A stretch of DNA of 64,000 nt from Flavobacterium sp. CECT 9288 (GCF_918731615.1 NZ_OU957226.1:2295501-2359500), one strand, 5' to 3'. Numbered from the stretch's first letter, positions 9,632 through 18,630 are shown. Notes: generated by a model not told the origin, from the letters alone. A program made the numbers and translations.

Positions 9632-10009
9632 TTGAAAAAGTTCAGTATCTACATACTTTCTTTTATTTTACTCCTGCCCACTTTTGGCAGCTCTTTTACG
9701 TATTTGACATTTAAACTTCAGCAAGAAGAAATTGCTAAAACCATTTGTGTGCAACGCAAAATGGTTTTTAATAGTTGTAACGGACGTTGCGAACTGCAAA
9801 AAAGTCTAAAACGCTACACTGATAATGAGAAAAGCATGCAAAACACCCTCAAAGAAAAAGTTGATGTGGTGTACGTGCAAGAGTTACTAAGTACTTCATA
9901 CGAGTTGGTACAACCAATCATTATTACAACAAAAACTGAAACTGTTGTAAACCGTAAACCGATTTCCTTTTCGGCTTACACCTTTCGTCCTCCCGCTTAT
10001 TTCATTTAA
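9632..10009 (+). CDS. small exported protein with a CNGRC motif, upstream of a TonB receptor
   Basis: About 125 residues from a TTG start. It opens with a signal-peptide-like segment (KKFSIYILSFILLLPTFGSS). The mature part contains AKTICVQRKMVFNSCNGRC followed by ELQKSLKR, with three cysteines and lysine-rich surroundings. The C-terminus is FRPPAYF. Longer in-frame starts at 9596 and 9599 overlap the -7 box and are rejected. I recall similar short Cys proteins ahead of TonB receptors in flavobacteria, but none with a known function. Metal or haem handling is a guess from the Cys motif and the receptor-PepSY neighbours. Confidence 0.6.
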   Translation: MKKFSIYILSFILLLPTFGSSFTYLTFKLQQEEIAKTICVQRKMVFNSCNGRCELQKSLKRYTDNEKSMQNTLKEKVDVVYVQELLSTSYELVQPIIITTKTETVVNRKPISFSAYTFRPPAYFI

Positions 10010-10180
10010 AAAGATCAATCTGTTTGAGAACGAAATGCACCTTATGTTGCCTATTTCGTTTTACAATATTGCGTAGGCACTAACCGCGTCTTGATCTTTC
10101 GTGCTTTGTTTGCTTGCTTTTTAGCCTTGCAAACGATTTAAACTTTCACTGAAATAAGATTTTTACACCTTTCAAAAAAA

Positions 10181-12328
10181 ATGAAAAAATTAATTTTTGT
10201 AATGCTTTTGGCGTTACAATATACCTATGCACAAAAAACTGCTGCAGTAGATAGCAGCGGCGTAGAAAACCTAAACGAAGTAGTAATTACCGCCAACCGT
10301 GGCAAGGCCAAACGAAGTGAGGTGCCAGTGGCAATTTCTAAACTATCTACAAAACTCATTCAAGAAACTAAAGCAACTTCTGCTTTCGAAATTGTGAATA
10401 AAACGCCTGGCGTAATGATGACAAATCTCGGTAACGAGCAACACGGAATGTCCATCAGGCAACCTATGGGTTTGAGCCCGTATTATTTGTATCTCGAAGA
10501 CGGCTTGCCCATTCGACCACTCGGCGTTTTCAACCACAATGCTTTGCTTGAAATGAATCCGTTTAATTTACAGAATTTAGAAGTGATCAAAGGACCCGCT
10601 TCATCACTTTACGGTCCAGAGGCTGTGGGCGGAACCATAAATTTTATTACCGTAAAACCAAGCCGCGATCCTGAGTTTAAAGTAGGCATCCAGGCGGATC
10701 AATACGGCTACCAAAACCTGCAAGCCTTTGGCAGCGCTACTATAGGCAAATTTTCGTTTGCCATTGCGGGTGCGAGCACAGACCAAACTAACAGTTGGCT
10801 CACTTTTTCTGACTATTCAAAAAATAATTTCAACGCAAAACTTCAATATGTGTTTTCTAACACGTTACGCCTAGTAAGCAATACTTATATAGGTGAATAT
10901 TACTCTGACATGACAGGAAGTATCAATGAGCAAGACTTTAATAATCGTTCGTACAAAAGTACAACCGATTTTACCTACCGAAAATCAGAGGCTTTGCGGA
11001 GCCGTTTAACACTTGAAAAAGAATGGTCTGAGAACAGTCAAACCGTTGTAACCGTTTACCACCGAGACAATAAATTAGGGCAAAACCCAAGCTATGGCAT
11101 TCGATGGAATCCTACGCCATCAGCAACCAACGATCCTACAAAAGCAACTGGCGAAATCAATTCGAACGATTTTAAGAGTTACGGTGTAGTGGCACAGCAC
11201 ACACAAGGATTTTCGTTTTTAAACTCTAAACTAATTGCCGGAACTACTTATGATAGGTCACCAAACGATTATTTTTCGCACCAAATTAAATTACAAGCCA
11301 ACCGAAATCCGGATGGAAAGACGGTAAATAATTATCAAATTTTAGAAGTTCGACCAGACTTACGCATTTCAAATTACAATGCTACCATTTACAACAACTC
11401 GGGCTATGTACAATACAACTTTCAACCGCTTTCAAAAGTAACGGTAACTACAGGGGCGCGCTACGACTACATCAAAATTGATTACATCAATAACATCAAT
11501 GCTACTTCGGGAGCCAAAACCTACGATCAACTAACCTTTAAAGCGGGTATCAATTATAATCCGCTTACTACCCTTGGGTTTTATGCCAATTATTCTCAAG
11601 GATTCTCTCCACCTTCGGTGACCACTTTATTCCGTCCAAAACCTGGAATTACGCCCGTACAATTTTACACGGATCTTGATGCCGCACATTTTTCAAACTA
11701 TGAAATTGGTGGTTATAGCAGTTTTCTAAAAAACAAATTGACACTAGATTTTGCCGTGTATGTACTTGATGGTCGCAATGAATTATTGAGCATTCGTCAA
11801 CCTGACAATTCAACCGATACCCAATCAGCCGGTAAAACAAGCCATAGAGGAATTGAACTTGGGTTACAATACAATCCGTCCTCACAGCTTGCATTTCGCC
11901 TTGGCGGAACCTATGCGCGCCACGAATTTATCGACTTTACCGTTTCCAGACGAAGCACCGATGCAGTTCAAAAACTCGACGGCTTTGACATGCCTAGCGC
12001 ACCGCGATGGATTGCTAATTCTGAGCTCAATTATTACCCAAAATGGTTCCCAAACTTCCGTGCAGCACTAGAATGCCAGTACGTATCAAGCTGGTTTCAA
12101 AACCAAATCAACACTGTTTCCTACGCGGGTTACACCCTTTTCAACGCTCGATTAGGCTACCGCTACAAGCAAGTTGAAATTTTTACCAATATCATGAACT
12201 TGACCGATAAATTGTATGCTACCAATGTTTCTCGGGGCAATGCCGAAATCGATCAGGCTACATATACCGCCGCCGCACCCCGCATTTTCATGATGGGATT
12301 GCAGTACAACTTATCATTAAAAAAATAA
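10181..12328 (+). CDS. TonB-dependent outer-membrane receptor (probable metal/siderophore uptake)
   Basis: A 715-residue receptor with a signal peptide ending near TYAQ. A plug domain (~30-150) follows, with LNEVVITANRGKAKRSEVPV (TonB-box region) and NLEVIKGPASSLYGPEAVGG, and then a 22-strand-type barrel ending in an aromatic-rich, Leu-Ser-Leu tail. It lacks the SusC-type N-terminal carboxypeptidase-like domain, so it resembles siderophore or metal receptors rather than glycan receptors. The following PepSY membrane protein and the preceding Cys-rich secreted protein support iron or copper uptake. The exact ligand cannot be read from the sequence. Confidence 0.88.
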   Translation: MKKLIFVMLLALQYTYAQKTAAVDSSGVENLNEVVITANRGKAKRSEVPVAISKLSTKLIQETKATSAFEIVNKTPGVMMTNLGNEQHGMSIRQPMGLSPYYLYLEDGLPIRPLGVFNHNALLEMNPFNLQNLEVIKGPASSLYGPEAVGGTINFITVKPSRDPEFKVGIQADQYGYQNLQAFGSATIGKFSFAIAGASTDQTNSWLTFSDYSKNNFNAKLQYVFSNTLRLVSNTYIGEYYSDMTGSINEQDFNNRSYKSTTDFTYRKSEALRSRLTLEKEWSENSQTVVTVYHRDNKLGQNPSYGIRWNPTPSATNDPTKATGEINSNDFKSYGVVAQHTQGFSFLNSKLIAGTTYDRSPNDYFSHQIKLQANRNPDGKTVNNYQILEVRPDLRISNYNATIYNNSGYVQYNFQPLSKVTVTTGARYDYIKIDYINNINATSGAKTYDQLTFKAGINYNPLTTLGFYANYSQGFSPPSVTTLFRPKPGITPVQFYTDLDAAHFSNYEIGGYSSFLKNKLTLDFAVYVLDGRNELLSIRQPDNSTDTQSAGKTSHRGIELGLQYNPSSQLAFRLGGTYARHEFIDFTVSRRSTDAVQKLDGFDMPSAPRWIANSELNYYPKWFPNFRAALECQYVSSWFQNQINTVSYAGYTLFNARLGYRYKQVEIFTNIMNLTDKLYATNVSRGNAEIDQATYTAAAPRIFMMGLQYNLSLKK

Positions 12329-12334
12329 TTATCA

Positions 12335-12414
12335 GGAGCTTATCCGGCTATCCGCTTTATCTTTTTTGAGGCCAAAAAAAGGCCTCAAAAAAGGATATCG
12401 CTCCTATCCGGGCT
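12335..12414. repeat. palindromic intergenic element with a strong central hairpin
   Basis: A perfect 12-bp stem TTTTTTGAGGCC / GGCCTCAAAAAA (12362-12373 with 12381-12392) has a 7-nt A loop. It is flanked by imperfectly matching arms containing CTATCCGCTTTATC and GGATATCGCTCCTATCCGGG. From memory, this CCGCTTTATCTTTT...AAAAGGAT...CGCT pattern is a recurrent flavobacterial intergenic element. It lies between the receptor and PepSY genes and could act as a partial terminator or mRNA stabiliser. Confidence 0.5.
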
Positions 12415-12428
12415 AAAAAACACACAAA

Positions 12429-14033
12429 ATGAAAAAAGAAAATCAAAAGGCATCTACACGAAAAAAAGATTCCAAATGGATCAAAAAAATCAAGCAGCAC
12501 GTCTACTCGTGGCACCGAACTTTGGCCATTATTACAATTATTCCCGTTATCTTTTGGACACTTTCAGGAATCATGCATCCGTTTATGGCGCATTTTTTTA
12601 AACCCGAAATCGCCAATCAAGAACTTCCACAAACCATCATCAAGCCGGGTCAATTGCCAATGACGTTGAAAGAGGTTTTACAAAAAAACCAACTCAAAAC
12701 GTTCAAAAACTTTCGCCTAGTCAGCCTGAACGATAAAACCTTTTATCAAGTAAAAACCGAATCAGGAGCCCTACTCTATTTTGACGCAGCCACGGCTCAA
12801 AAACTTGAAAACGGTGATCAAAAATACGCTGAAGTTCTGGCGCGTTACTTTTTACAAGACAGTACCAGCAGCATTTCAAACAGCAAAGTCCTCACTGAAT
12901 TTACAACGCAATACAAATACGTCAACCGCTATTTACCCGTTTACCAATTGAGTTTTGATCGTGACGATGAAATGCATGTTTATGTAGAAACCGCCTCAAG
13001 CAAACTAGCCACTTTCAACCCGAAATCACGTCAAATTTTTATTTGGTTCTTCGATACCTTTCACAATTGGTCGTTTATTGATGTAATTTCTAATAACAGT
13101 TTGCGCATTATAATCATGATTTTACTTTTGTCTGTGATCACCTTTTCAGCAATAAGCGGACTTTTGATTTATGGGCTTTTCTGGAAACAATTCAAAAAAA
13201 GTGATGCGCTTGCTCCCAAAAAAGGCATCCGCCGTTACCACCGACAAATTGGGATTTGGATTTCACTGTTTACTTTAACCTTTGCTTTTAGCGGTGCTTA
13301 TCACGCCACTACCAAATGGGACCCGTACACGCTTTCGCAAATGGTATACGAACCTAGCTTTAAAACCGAAGCACTTACAACTTCGCTTACTGATTTAAAA
13401 TTAGATTGGAATCGGTTTGAAAATGCAAGTATAGTTGCATTTCAAGACAGTTTGTACTACCGTTGTCAATTGCTTCCTAAGCAAGTAACAAAGAGCAACA
13501 CGGCTATCAGCGCACCTGAATCAAAATGGGCAAAGAAAGACAAACAACCACTAGAAATTGTTTACATCAACGAACAAACCAATCGCATCACACCTAATCT
13601 GGATGTGAAATATGCTGAATTTTTAGCCCATTATTTTACAGATGGCGCACCAAAAGCCGCTTGTTGCGAAATGATCCCTGAAACTGATGAACCTGAAACT
13701 TCTTTACAAAACGCAAAATTGGTTGAAACTAAAATTATTACTGAGTTTGAAAGTCGGGAATACGGCTTTGTGAACAAGCGCCTTCCTGTGGTGAAACTTG
13801 CTTATGACACGCCTGAAAATACTACTTATTTTATAGAAACAGCCACCTCAAGATTAGCCGCAAAAGTAGAAAACGCAGACAAAAGAGAAGGTTATTCTTT
13901 TGCTATTCTACACAAATTTTTATTTTTAGATTGGGCAGGTAAAAATGTGCGTGATGCAGCAATGGTTTTGGCCGCACTTGCAATTTTAATCGTGAGTGTT
14001 TTAGGATTGATTTTGTTCCTTAAGAAAAAATAA
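12429..14033 (+). CDS. PepSY-associated transmembrane protein (ferric-reductase-like)
   Basis: A 534-residue inner-membrane protein. A first transmembrane helix (HRTLAIITIIPVIFWTLSGI, ~32-52) precedes a PepSY-like extracytoplasmic part. Two further helices follow at ~230-252 and ~278-295 (RRYHRQIGIWISLFTLTFAF), then a second PepSY-like domain and a final helix at ~508-530. His residues lie at the helix edges (SWHRT, RYHRQ, LHKF), as in haem-bearing PepSY_TM proteins. A Cys pair (KAACCEM) is in the second loop. Such proteins sit next to siderophore receptors and are thought to reduce ferric siderophores; here the TonB receptor is immediately upstream. Function is by family and context. Confidence 0.85.
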   Translation: MKKENQKASTRKKDSKWIKKIKQHVYSWHRTLAIITIIPVIFWTLSGIMHPFMAHFFKPEIANQELPQTIIKPGQLPMTLKEVLQKNQLKTFKNFRLVSLNDKTFYQVKTESGALLYFDAATAQKLENGDQKYAEVLARYFLQDSTSSISNSKVLTEFTTQYKYVNRYLPVYQLSFDRDDEMHVYVETASSKLATFNPKSRQIFIWFFDTFHNWSFIDVISNNSLRIIIMILLLSVITFSAISGLLIYGLFWKQFKKSDALAPKKGIRRYHRQIGIWISLFTLTFAFSGAYHATTKWDPYTLSQMVYEPSFKTEALTTSLTDLKLDWNRFENASIVAFQDSLYYRCQLLPKQVTKSNTAISAPESKWAKKDKQPLEIVYINEQTNRITPNLDVKYAEFLAHYFTDGAPKAACCEMIPETDEPETSLQNAKLVETKIITEFESREYGFVNKRLPVVKLAYDTPENTTYFIETATSRLAAKVENADKREGYSFAILHKFLFLDWAGKNVRDAAMVLAALAILIVSVLGLILFLKKK

Positions 14034-14043
14034 AAGCCAAAAA

Positions 14044-14083
14044 AAAGCGTCATAAACAAGAGTTCATGACGCTTTACTTTTTT
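14044..14083. terminator. bidirectional terminator between convergent genes
   Basis: AAAGCGTCATAAAC (14044-14057) pairs with GTTCATGACGCTTT (14062-14075) with one mismatch and a 4-nt loop. A/T tracts flank both sides. It closes the PepSY gene on the plus strand and the DUF4252 operon on the minus strand. Confidence 0.8.
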
Positions 14084-14093
14084 GTAGCAATAA

Positions 14094-14627
14094 TTATTTC
14101 ATCAATTGTTGTAAAGGTTTTAATTGAGCCATATCAATATTTGATTGTTGTAACACACTTATCATGTTCATAACACCCGTAGGATTCATGTCATCACCTG
14201 TCACACGTACTACAGCAAAACCATTTTCATTTTTATTGGCAAAAAAAATAAACTCTTCAATATGCTCATCAGTACCCACAAAACTTACTGAAGCTCCTTC
14301 TTTACCTGAGCCAAATTTCATCAATTGCTGGTACTTTTTATCTTTTAAAATGGCATTTACTTTTGCGCGTTCCGATTCAAATTCAGCTTTATTAGTCGCA
14401 TTAGCGTTAAAAGCTAAGATGTTCATTTTATCAAAAGATTGTAAAGCCTCGGTTTGAGCTACAGATAACTTAGCCTTGTCTACATTCAATATTTCGGAAG
14501 AAACATCTAAGGCAATAAAATTTTTATCTTCTGAATGTTCTACAAAATATTTTTGCAAAGACTGCTCGTTGTTGCAACTTACCAAAAATAAAGCCAGTAG
14601 TGCGGGAATTCCGTATCGTAGTTTCAT
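14094..14627 (-). CDS. DUF4252 lipoprotein
   Basis: A 177-residue protein whose start, MKLRYGIPALLALFLVSCNN, has a lipobox with Cys at residue 18, so it is probably a lipoprotein. The rest is an alpha/beta DUF4252 domain, including FGSGKEGASVSFVG, EEFIFFANKNENGFAVVRVT and the terminal MAQLKPLQQL. It is the last gene of an ECF-sigma operon and is separated by one base from a second DUF4252 gene, so the pair probably arose by duplication. The family function is unknown; envelope stress or surface monitoring is a guess. Confidence 0.82.
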   Translation of the reverse strand: MKLRYGIPALLALFLVSCNNEQSLQKYFVEHSEDKNFIALDVSSEILNVDKAKLSVAQTEALQSFDKMNILAFNANATNKAEFESERAKVNAILKDKKYQQLMKFGSGKEGASVSFVGTDEHIEEFIFFANKNENGFAVVRVTGDDMNPTGVMNMISVLQQSNIDMAQLKPLQQLMK

Positions 14628-14628
14628 C

Positions 14629-15228
14629 TTACTTTTTACCTTTACTTGCTTTTTTCAAATCGTCGCCACCCGGAATACGCATTTTTTCGGTCAACACTGA
14701 AATTTCATTCAAATCAAAGTCCCCAGTCAATGACATTAAAACAGTATCTTCATTTTTTGCTCCTTCAATAAACATCAACAACTCACGTATCTGTGTATCT
14801 CCAACACCTGATTTTACAAGGATTTTTACGTTTCTACCATTATCATTTACTCGCATTAACTCTTCTAAACCCGCGGTTTTAATGTACTTATCAGCTGCTA
14901 GTTTCATTTCGCCTTCTACGCGAGTACTTTTGGTTGTGAAAACCCTCAAGTTGTCTAATTTTTTAATTAAAGCTAAGTATTGCTGCATTTCTTTATCGGA
15001 TGCATCCATCTTTACTTTACTCATTAAGTCAAACATTTTTTTGTTGACAATAAATGACTTGACTTCTACTTGACCGTCAAATTTGTCAAATGCTGTTTGT
15101 GCAAACAGTGAATTTGTAGCCAAAAAAAGCGCCAGTGTTACCACAATTTTTGTAAATGTCTTTTGAATAGTGCTAAAAGCTTTTGTGTTCGTTGTGCTCA
15201 ATGGCACCTTTTGATTGATTGATTTCAT
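14629..15228 (-). CDS. DUF4252 exported protein
   Basis: A 199-residue protein with an unusually long N-terminal lead before its hydrophobic segment (KIVVTLALFLATNSLFAQ, ~28-45), which looks like a signal peptide ending at FAQ. A start at 15228 is used because no better internal Met precedes the signal segment. The mature part shows the DUF4252 pattern (FTTKSTRVEGEMKLAADKYI, then RELLMFIEG and MSLTGDFDLNEI). Unlike its downstream neighbour it has no lipobox. It lies in the sigma / anti-sigma / DUF4252 operon and is likely under that sigma factor's control. Confidence 0.82.
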   Translation of the reverse strand: MKSINQKVPLSTTNTKAFSTIQKTFTKIVVTLALFLATNSLFAQTAFDKFDGQVEVKSFIVNKKMFDLMSKVKMDASDKEMQQYLALIKKLDNLRVFTTKSTRVEGEMKLAADKYIKTAGLEELMRVNDNGRNVKILVKSGVGDTQIRELLMFIEGAKNEDTVLMSLTGDFDLNEISVLTEKMRIPGGDDLKKASKGKK

Positions 15229-15281
15229 GATATAAATGGTAATTAATGATTAAATGTGAACTGAAAAAAGCTAGCGTTTTT

Positions 15282-15752
15282 TTAACTGCCTTGTTTTCTT
15301 ACTGGTTTTTTAAATACTTTATTTTTTGCAATTTGATACTCCTCTAGATATAGTACACTTTCTATGCCAACATTAATATTATTCGATAATAAAGACAAGG
15401 CTTTTTGTGTAGCTTCAAACGCAACTTTGGGATCCTCATAGGTTCCTAAATCTGACTGTGGTGGCGCAGTATCAGTATTTAAAAAAGCATAGCTTCCTAC
15501 TCCTACAGCAACGACCATAGAAGCTGCAATGGAAAGCCATAATACAGGCCTTTTTTGTTCATAAAAAGGAACAATACGGGTAAACTGCTCTTTTTTTGAC
15601 TGATCAAGACCCTTAAAAAAATGTTGGTATTGTATTAAATGTTGTGCAACATCGCTTGAGGAAAAATAAATACGTAATTCATTCTCTTCTTTAATACTTG
15701 TTACTCCTTCAAAGTATTTTTCTAAAAGTGTCTCAATTTTATTGATTTCCAT
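15282..15752 (-). CDS. single-pass membrane protein, probable anti-sigma factor
   Basis: A 156-residue protein. Residues 1-70 are a charged cytoplasmic part (KIETLLEKYFEGVTSIKEEN resembles the start of flavobacterial anti-sigma-like proteins). One membrane helix follows at ~72-90 (LWLSIAASMVVAVGVGSYAF), then a short extracytoplasmic tail. It overlaps the end of the ECF sigma gene by 14 bp, the usual arrangement for a sigma/anti-sigma pair. It lacks a clear zinc-binding HxxxCxxC motif, so the assignment rests on topology and position. Confidence 0.65.
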   Translation of the reverse strand: MEINKIETLLEKYFEGVTSIKEENELRIYFSSSDVAQHLIQYQHFFKGLDQSKKEQFTRIVPFYEQKRPVLWLSIAASMVVAVGVGSYAFLNTDTAPPQSDLGTYEDPKVAFEATQKALSLLSNNINVGIESVLYLEEYQIAKNKVFKKPVRKQGS

Positions 15753-16248
15753 GGGTGTGTGTCTTTATAATGTATTCCCTAATTATTTTTCGCGCTCTGG
15801 AAAGAGAGACTCTAACGGCGCTTTCATTCATTTGTAACAATGCTGCTATTTCTTCAAACTCGTATTGCTCTACATCGCGTAATTGAACAATCATACGTTG
15901 CTGTTCAGGCAATTGAGCTAAACAAGTATCAACCCATTTAAGACTATCTTGATCTTCTAATTTTTTTTCAAGACTTGGTGCAGTATCTACATAATTAGAA
16001 TGAACTAATGATTCATTATTAGCTCGTTTTGATTTCAGTTGATCCAAACAAAAATTCTTAGTCATGGTCAATGCAAATGCCTCAACGCTACCGTACTTAT
16101 TTAAAGAATCATTTTTTGACCACAACTTAGTCAGAACCTCTTGCGTTGCATCTTCGGCCTCCTCTGTACTAATTAATAAGCGCTTGGCTAACCTAAAGAC
16201 TTTGTCCTTAAATGGAGAGATCAAGACTACAAATTCGCTTTGGTTCAT
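15739..16248 (-). CDS. ECF-type RNA polymerase sigma factor
   Basis: A 169-residue sigma-70-family protein. Region 2 is seen at ~10-75 (FRLAKRLLISTEEAEDATQE, then VLTKLWSKND) and region 4 at ~110-160 (LPEQQRMIVQLRDVEQYEFE followed by EIAALLQMNESAVRVSLSRA). The length and lack of regions 1 and 3 are typical of ECF factors. It heads the operon with the membrane protein and two DUF4252 genes, all spaced by overlap or within ~55 bp. It probably drives its own operon, which is the usual circuit, but no duplicate promoter motif was identified. Confidence 0.92.
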   Translation of the reverse strand: MNQSEFVVLISPFKDKVFRLAKRLLISTEEAEDATQEVLTKLWSKNDSLNKYGSVEAFALTMTKNFCLDQLKSKRANNESLVHSNYVDTAPSLEKKLEDQDSLKWVDTCLAQLPEQQRMIVQLRDVEQYEFEEIAALLQMNESAVRVSLSRARKIIREYIIKTHTHGNQ

Positions 16249-16366
16249 ACACGTTTTACTAACAACTTATAGATACAAGACGATTGAAAAGTTATTTTGT
16301 AACATAAATTATTAAATTAAAACTAAAGTTAGTATTTTTACGTTAATAAGGATATAAACCAAACCT

Positions 16367-17815
16367 ATGAAGACCTACTTTAAAATTCCCCTACTATTAC
16401 TCATTACACTTTTTGTGCTACAAGGCTGTCAAGACAATGACGATGTAGCAGCTCCAGCTACACTTGAAATACAAGATTTTGTTTGGAAAGGCATGAATCA
16501 ATACTACCTATGGACAGATGAAGTTGCTAATTTAGATGAAACAAGATTTGCTGATCAAGCAAGTTTAAACAACTTCTTGAAAGATTTTGATTCTCCTGAA
16601 AATTTATTTGCAGCTCTACGTGTAGACGCTAACAAAGACAGATTCAGTTGGATTGTTGATGATTATTTAGAACTAGAAGGACAATTTCAAGGAACTACTA
16701 ACAATAACGGAGTTGAGTTTGGTCTAAGCAGAAAATCAACTGGCTCATCAGAAATTTTCGGATTTGTGCGCTATATTATTCCTGGTTCTAATGCAGCTAC
16801 TAAGGATATTAAAAGAGGAGATGTTTTTACAGCAGTGAATGGAACGCCACTTACAGTAAGTAATTATCAGTCTCTACTTTTTGGATCTAATAATGATTAT
16901 ACGCTTAACATGGCTGATATATCGGGAGGTGCATTTGTACCCAATGGCAAAAATATAGCCCTGACAAAAACAGTCTTAACCGAAAATCCTATTCTAGTGA
17001 ATAAAGTAATAACTTCAGGATCTCATAAAATAGGATATTTAATGTACAACGCTTTTACAGCAAATTTTGATACCAAATTAAATGAAGCTTTTGGTACGTT
17101 AAAAGCACAAGGTATTACAGAACTGGTGTTAGATTTACGTTACAACGGCGGAGGATCTGTGCAAACAGCAACACGTTTAGCTAGTATGATTACGGGACAG
17201 TTTACGGGTAAGGTATTTGCAAAACAACAATGGAATAAAGAAATCAATGATTACTTTGAGTCAGAGAATCCTGATGCTTTATATAATTATTTTACTAATA
17301 AAATAGATAATGCCGCTATTAATAGTTTAAACTTAACCAAAGTTTATATTCTTACAAGTAATAGCTCAGCATCTGCAAGCGAACTAGTAGTCAACGGATT
17401 AGAACCACACATCAACGTGATTCAAATAGGTGATGTTACCGTTGGAAAAAATGTAGGTTCAGTAACACTGTACGATTCTCCAGGTTTTGGACCCGATAAT
17501 AGAAATCCAAAACACAGATATGCCATGCAACCTATTGTATTAAAAATAGTTAATTCGGTTGGTTTTGGAGATTATCAAAATGGTTTACAGCCAGATTTTC
17601 CTCAAAAAGAAAATGTAAGTACCATGGGCGTTTTAGGAGATGTTAATGAGCCTTTATTGAAAACTGCAATTGCAAAAATTACAGGAACAGGTCGCGTAAG
17701 TCCTCAAAAACAAAGAGCTGATTATGAAGACTTCAGTAGCTCACAAGCCGTAAACGGATTGAACCAAATGTATATTGAAAAAGCTCCCGAAGGATTGCTA
17801 AAAGCATTAGAATAA
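16367..17815 (+). CDS. S41-family (C-terminal processing type) peptidase lipoprotein
   Basis: A 482-residue protein. The N-terminus KIPLLLLITLFVLQGCQDND has a lipobox Cys at ~21, predicting a lipoprotein. A PDZ-like segment lies at ~125-190 (RGDVFTAVNGTPLTV). The S41 catalytic domain follows, with ELVLDLRYNGGG (~262-273), the nucleophile region ILTSNSSASASELV and the downstream VGKNVGS that supplies the Lys of the Ser/Lys dyad. S41 proteases degrade or process envelope proteins. It is divergent from the ECF sigma operon and ends at a clear terminator, so it appears monocistronic. Confidence 0.9.
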   Translation: MKTYFKIPLLLLITLFVLQGCQDNDDVAAPATLEIQDFVWKGMNQYYLWTDEVANLDETRFADQASLNNFLKDFDSPENLFAALRVDANKDRFSWIVDDYLELEGQFQGTTNNNGVEFGLSRKSTGSSEIFGFVRYIIPGSNAATKDIKRGDVFTAVNGTPLTVSNYQSLLFGSNNDYTLNMADISGGAFVPNGKNIALTKTVLTENPILVNKVITSGSHKIGYLMYNAFTANFDTKLNEAFGTLKAQGITELVLDLRYNGGGSVQTATRLASMITGQFTGKVFAKQQWNKEINDYFESENPDALYNYFTNKIDNAAINSLNLTKVYILTSNSSASASELVVNGLEPHINVIQIGDVTVGKNVGSVTLYDSPGFGPDNRNPKHRYAMQPIVLKIVNSVGFGDYQNGLQPDFPQKENVSTMGVLGDVNEPLLKTAIAKITGTGRVSPQKQRADYEDFSSSQAVNGLNQMYIEKAPEGLLKALE

Positions 17816-17835
17816 AAAATTTAAAACTTAATTTT

Positions 17836-17883
17836 TGCCGCAAATTTAAAGATTCAACCCTTTGAATTTGTGGCATTTTTTTT
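17836..17883 (+). terminator. rho-independent terminator of the S41 peptidase gene
   Basis: TGCCGCAAATT (17836-17846) pairs with AATTTGTGGCA (17865-17875) with one G-T wobble. A run of about eight T follows. Confidence 0.8.
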
Positions 17884-17996
17884 ATTTACCTTAAAGATGA
17901 TTGCTTAACAATCTTTTATGTAAAATAATTAAAAAGCAGGCAATAATTAGTGGTTTTTGTAAGTTTATATAGATTAACTTATAAAACTGAAAACCA

Positions 17997-18617
17997 ATGA
18001 AGAAAGCTATTCCATTCTTTTTAGCTTGCGCTACTTTTGTATCGCTAGCATTTGTAAAACCAAGTGTAGAGAACAACAAACAAATTCATGTAGTTATTGA
18101 TGCTGGGCATGGCGGCTCTGATTTTGGTGCCAGATCAATTACTAGTTCTGAAAAGCAAATTGTAGAAAAAATAACTCAGAAAATTAAATTCTTAAATAAA
18201 AATGAAAATGTAATTATTCATTTTACTCGAAATGATGATCAATTTGTATCCCTCTCCAACCGTGCAGATTTCATCAATAAAATTAAACCCAACTTAGTTA
18301 TATCCTTACACGTAAACCAAAGTCGTAATGAATCAAAATCAGGAATGGAGTTTTATGTGGCTAATGAGTCATTAGTTAATGATGAATCAATTGAAATCGC
18401 TAATGAATTGCGTACTAAATTTTTAAAAAATAATGCAGTAGCTCCATCAGAAATTAAAAAAGCTCCATTTTTTATTTTAAAAAAATCAGTGGCACCTGCA
18501 GTACTCATTGAACTAGGCTACCTTTCAAATTCATCTGACAGAGCCTACCTGACTGATGATAAGAAACAAGATCAAATTGCTACTACAATCCTATCATTTG
18601 TAGCTGATTTAAAATAA
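17997..18617 (+). CDS. N-acetylmuramoyl-L-alanine amidase (Amidase_3)
   Basis: A 206-residue protein with a signal peptide (KKAIPFFLACATFVSLAFV) followed directly by a minimal zinc amidase domain. The zinc ligands and catalytic Glu appear in VVIDAGHGGSDFGA (His), the nearby SSEKQIVEK (Glu), LVISLHVNQS (His) and VLIELGYLSN (Glu). It cleaves the bond between N-acetylmuramic acid and the stem peptide in the periplasm. There is no cell-wall-binding or LysM repeat, so it is a compact form. It stands alone between two terminators. Confidence 0.88.
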   Translation: MKKAIPFFLACATFVSLAFVKPSVENNKQIHVVIDAGHGGSDFGARSITSSEKQIVEKITQKIKFLNKNENVIIHFTRNDDQFVSLSNRADFINKIKPNLVISLHVNQSRNESKSGMEFYVANESLVNDESIEIANELRTKFLKNNAVAPSEIKKAPFFILKKSVAPAVLIELGYLSNSSDRAYLTDDKKQDQIATTILSFVADLK

Positions 18618-18630
18618 AACAAATTGTAAC

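Noticed and set aside
14600..15073. Plus-strand 157-codon frame opposite the DUF4252 genes
   Set aside because: Antisense to two genes with clear signal peptides and family motifs; no promoter or family signature of its own.
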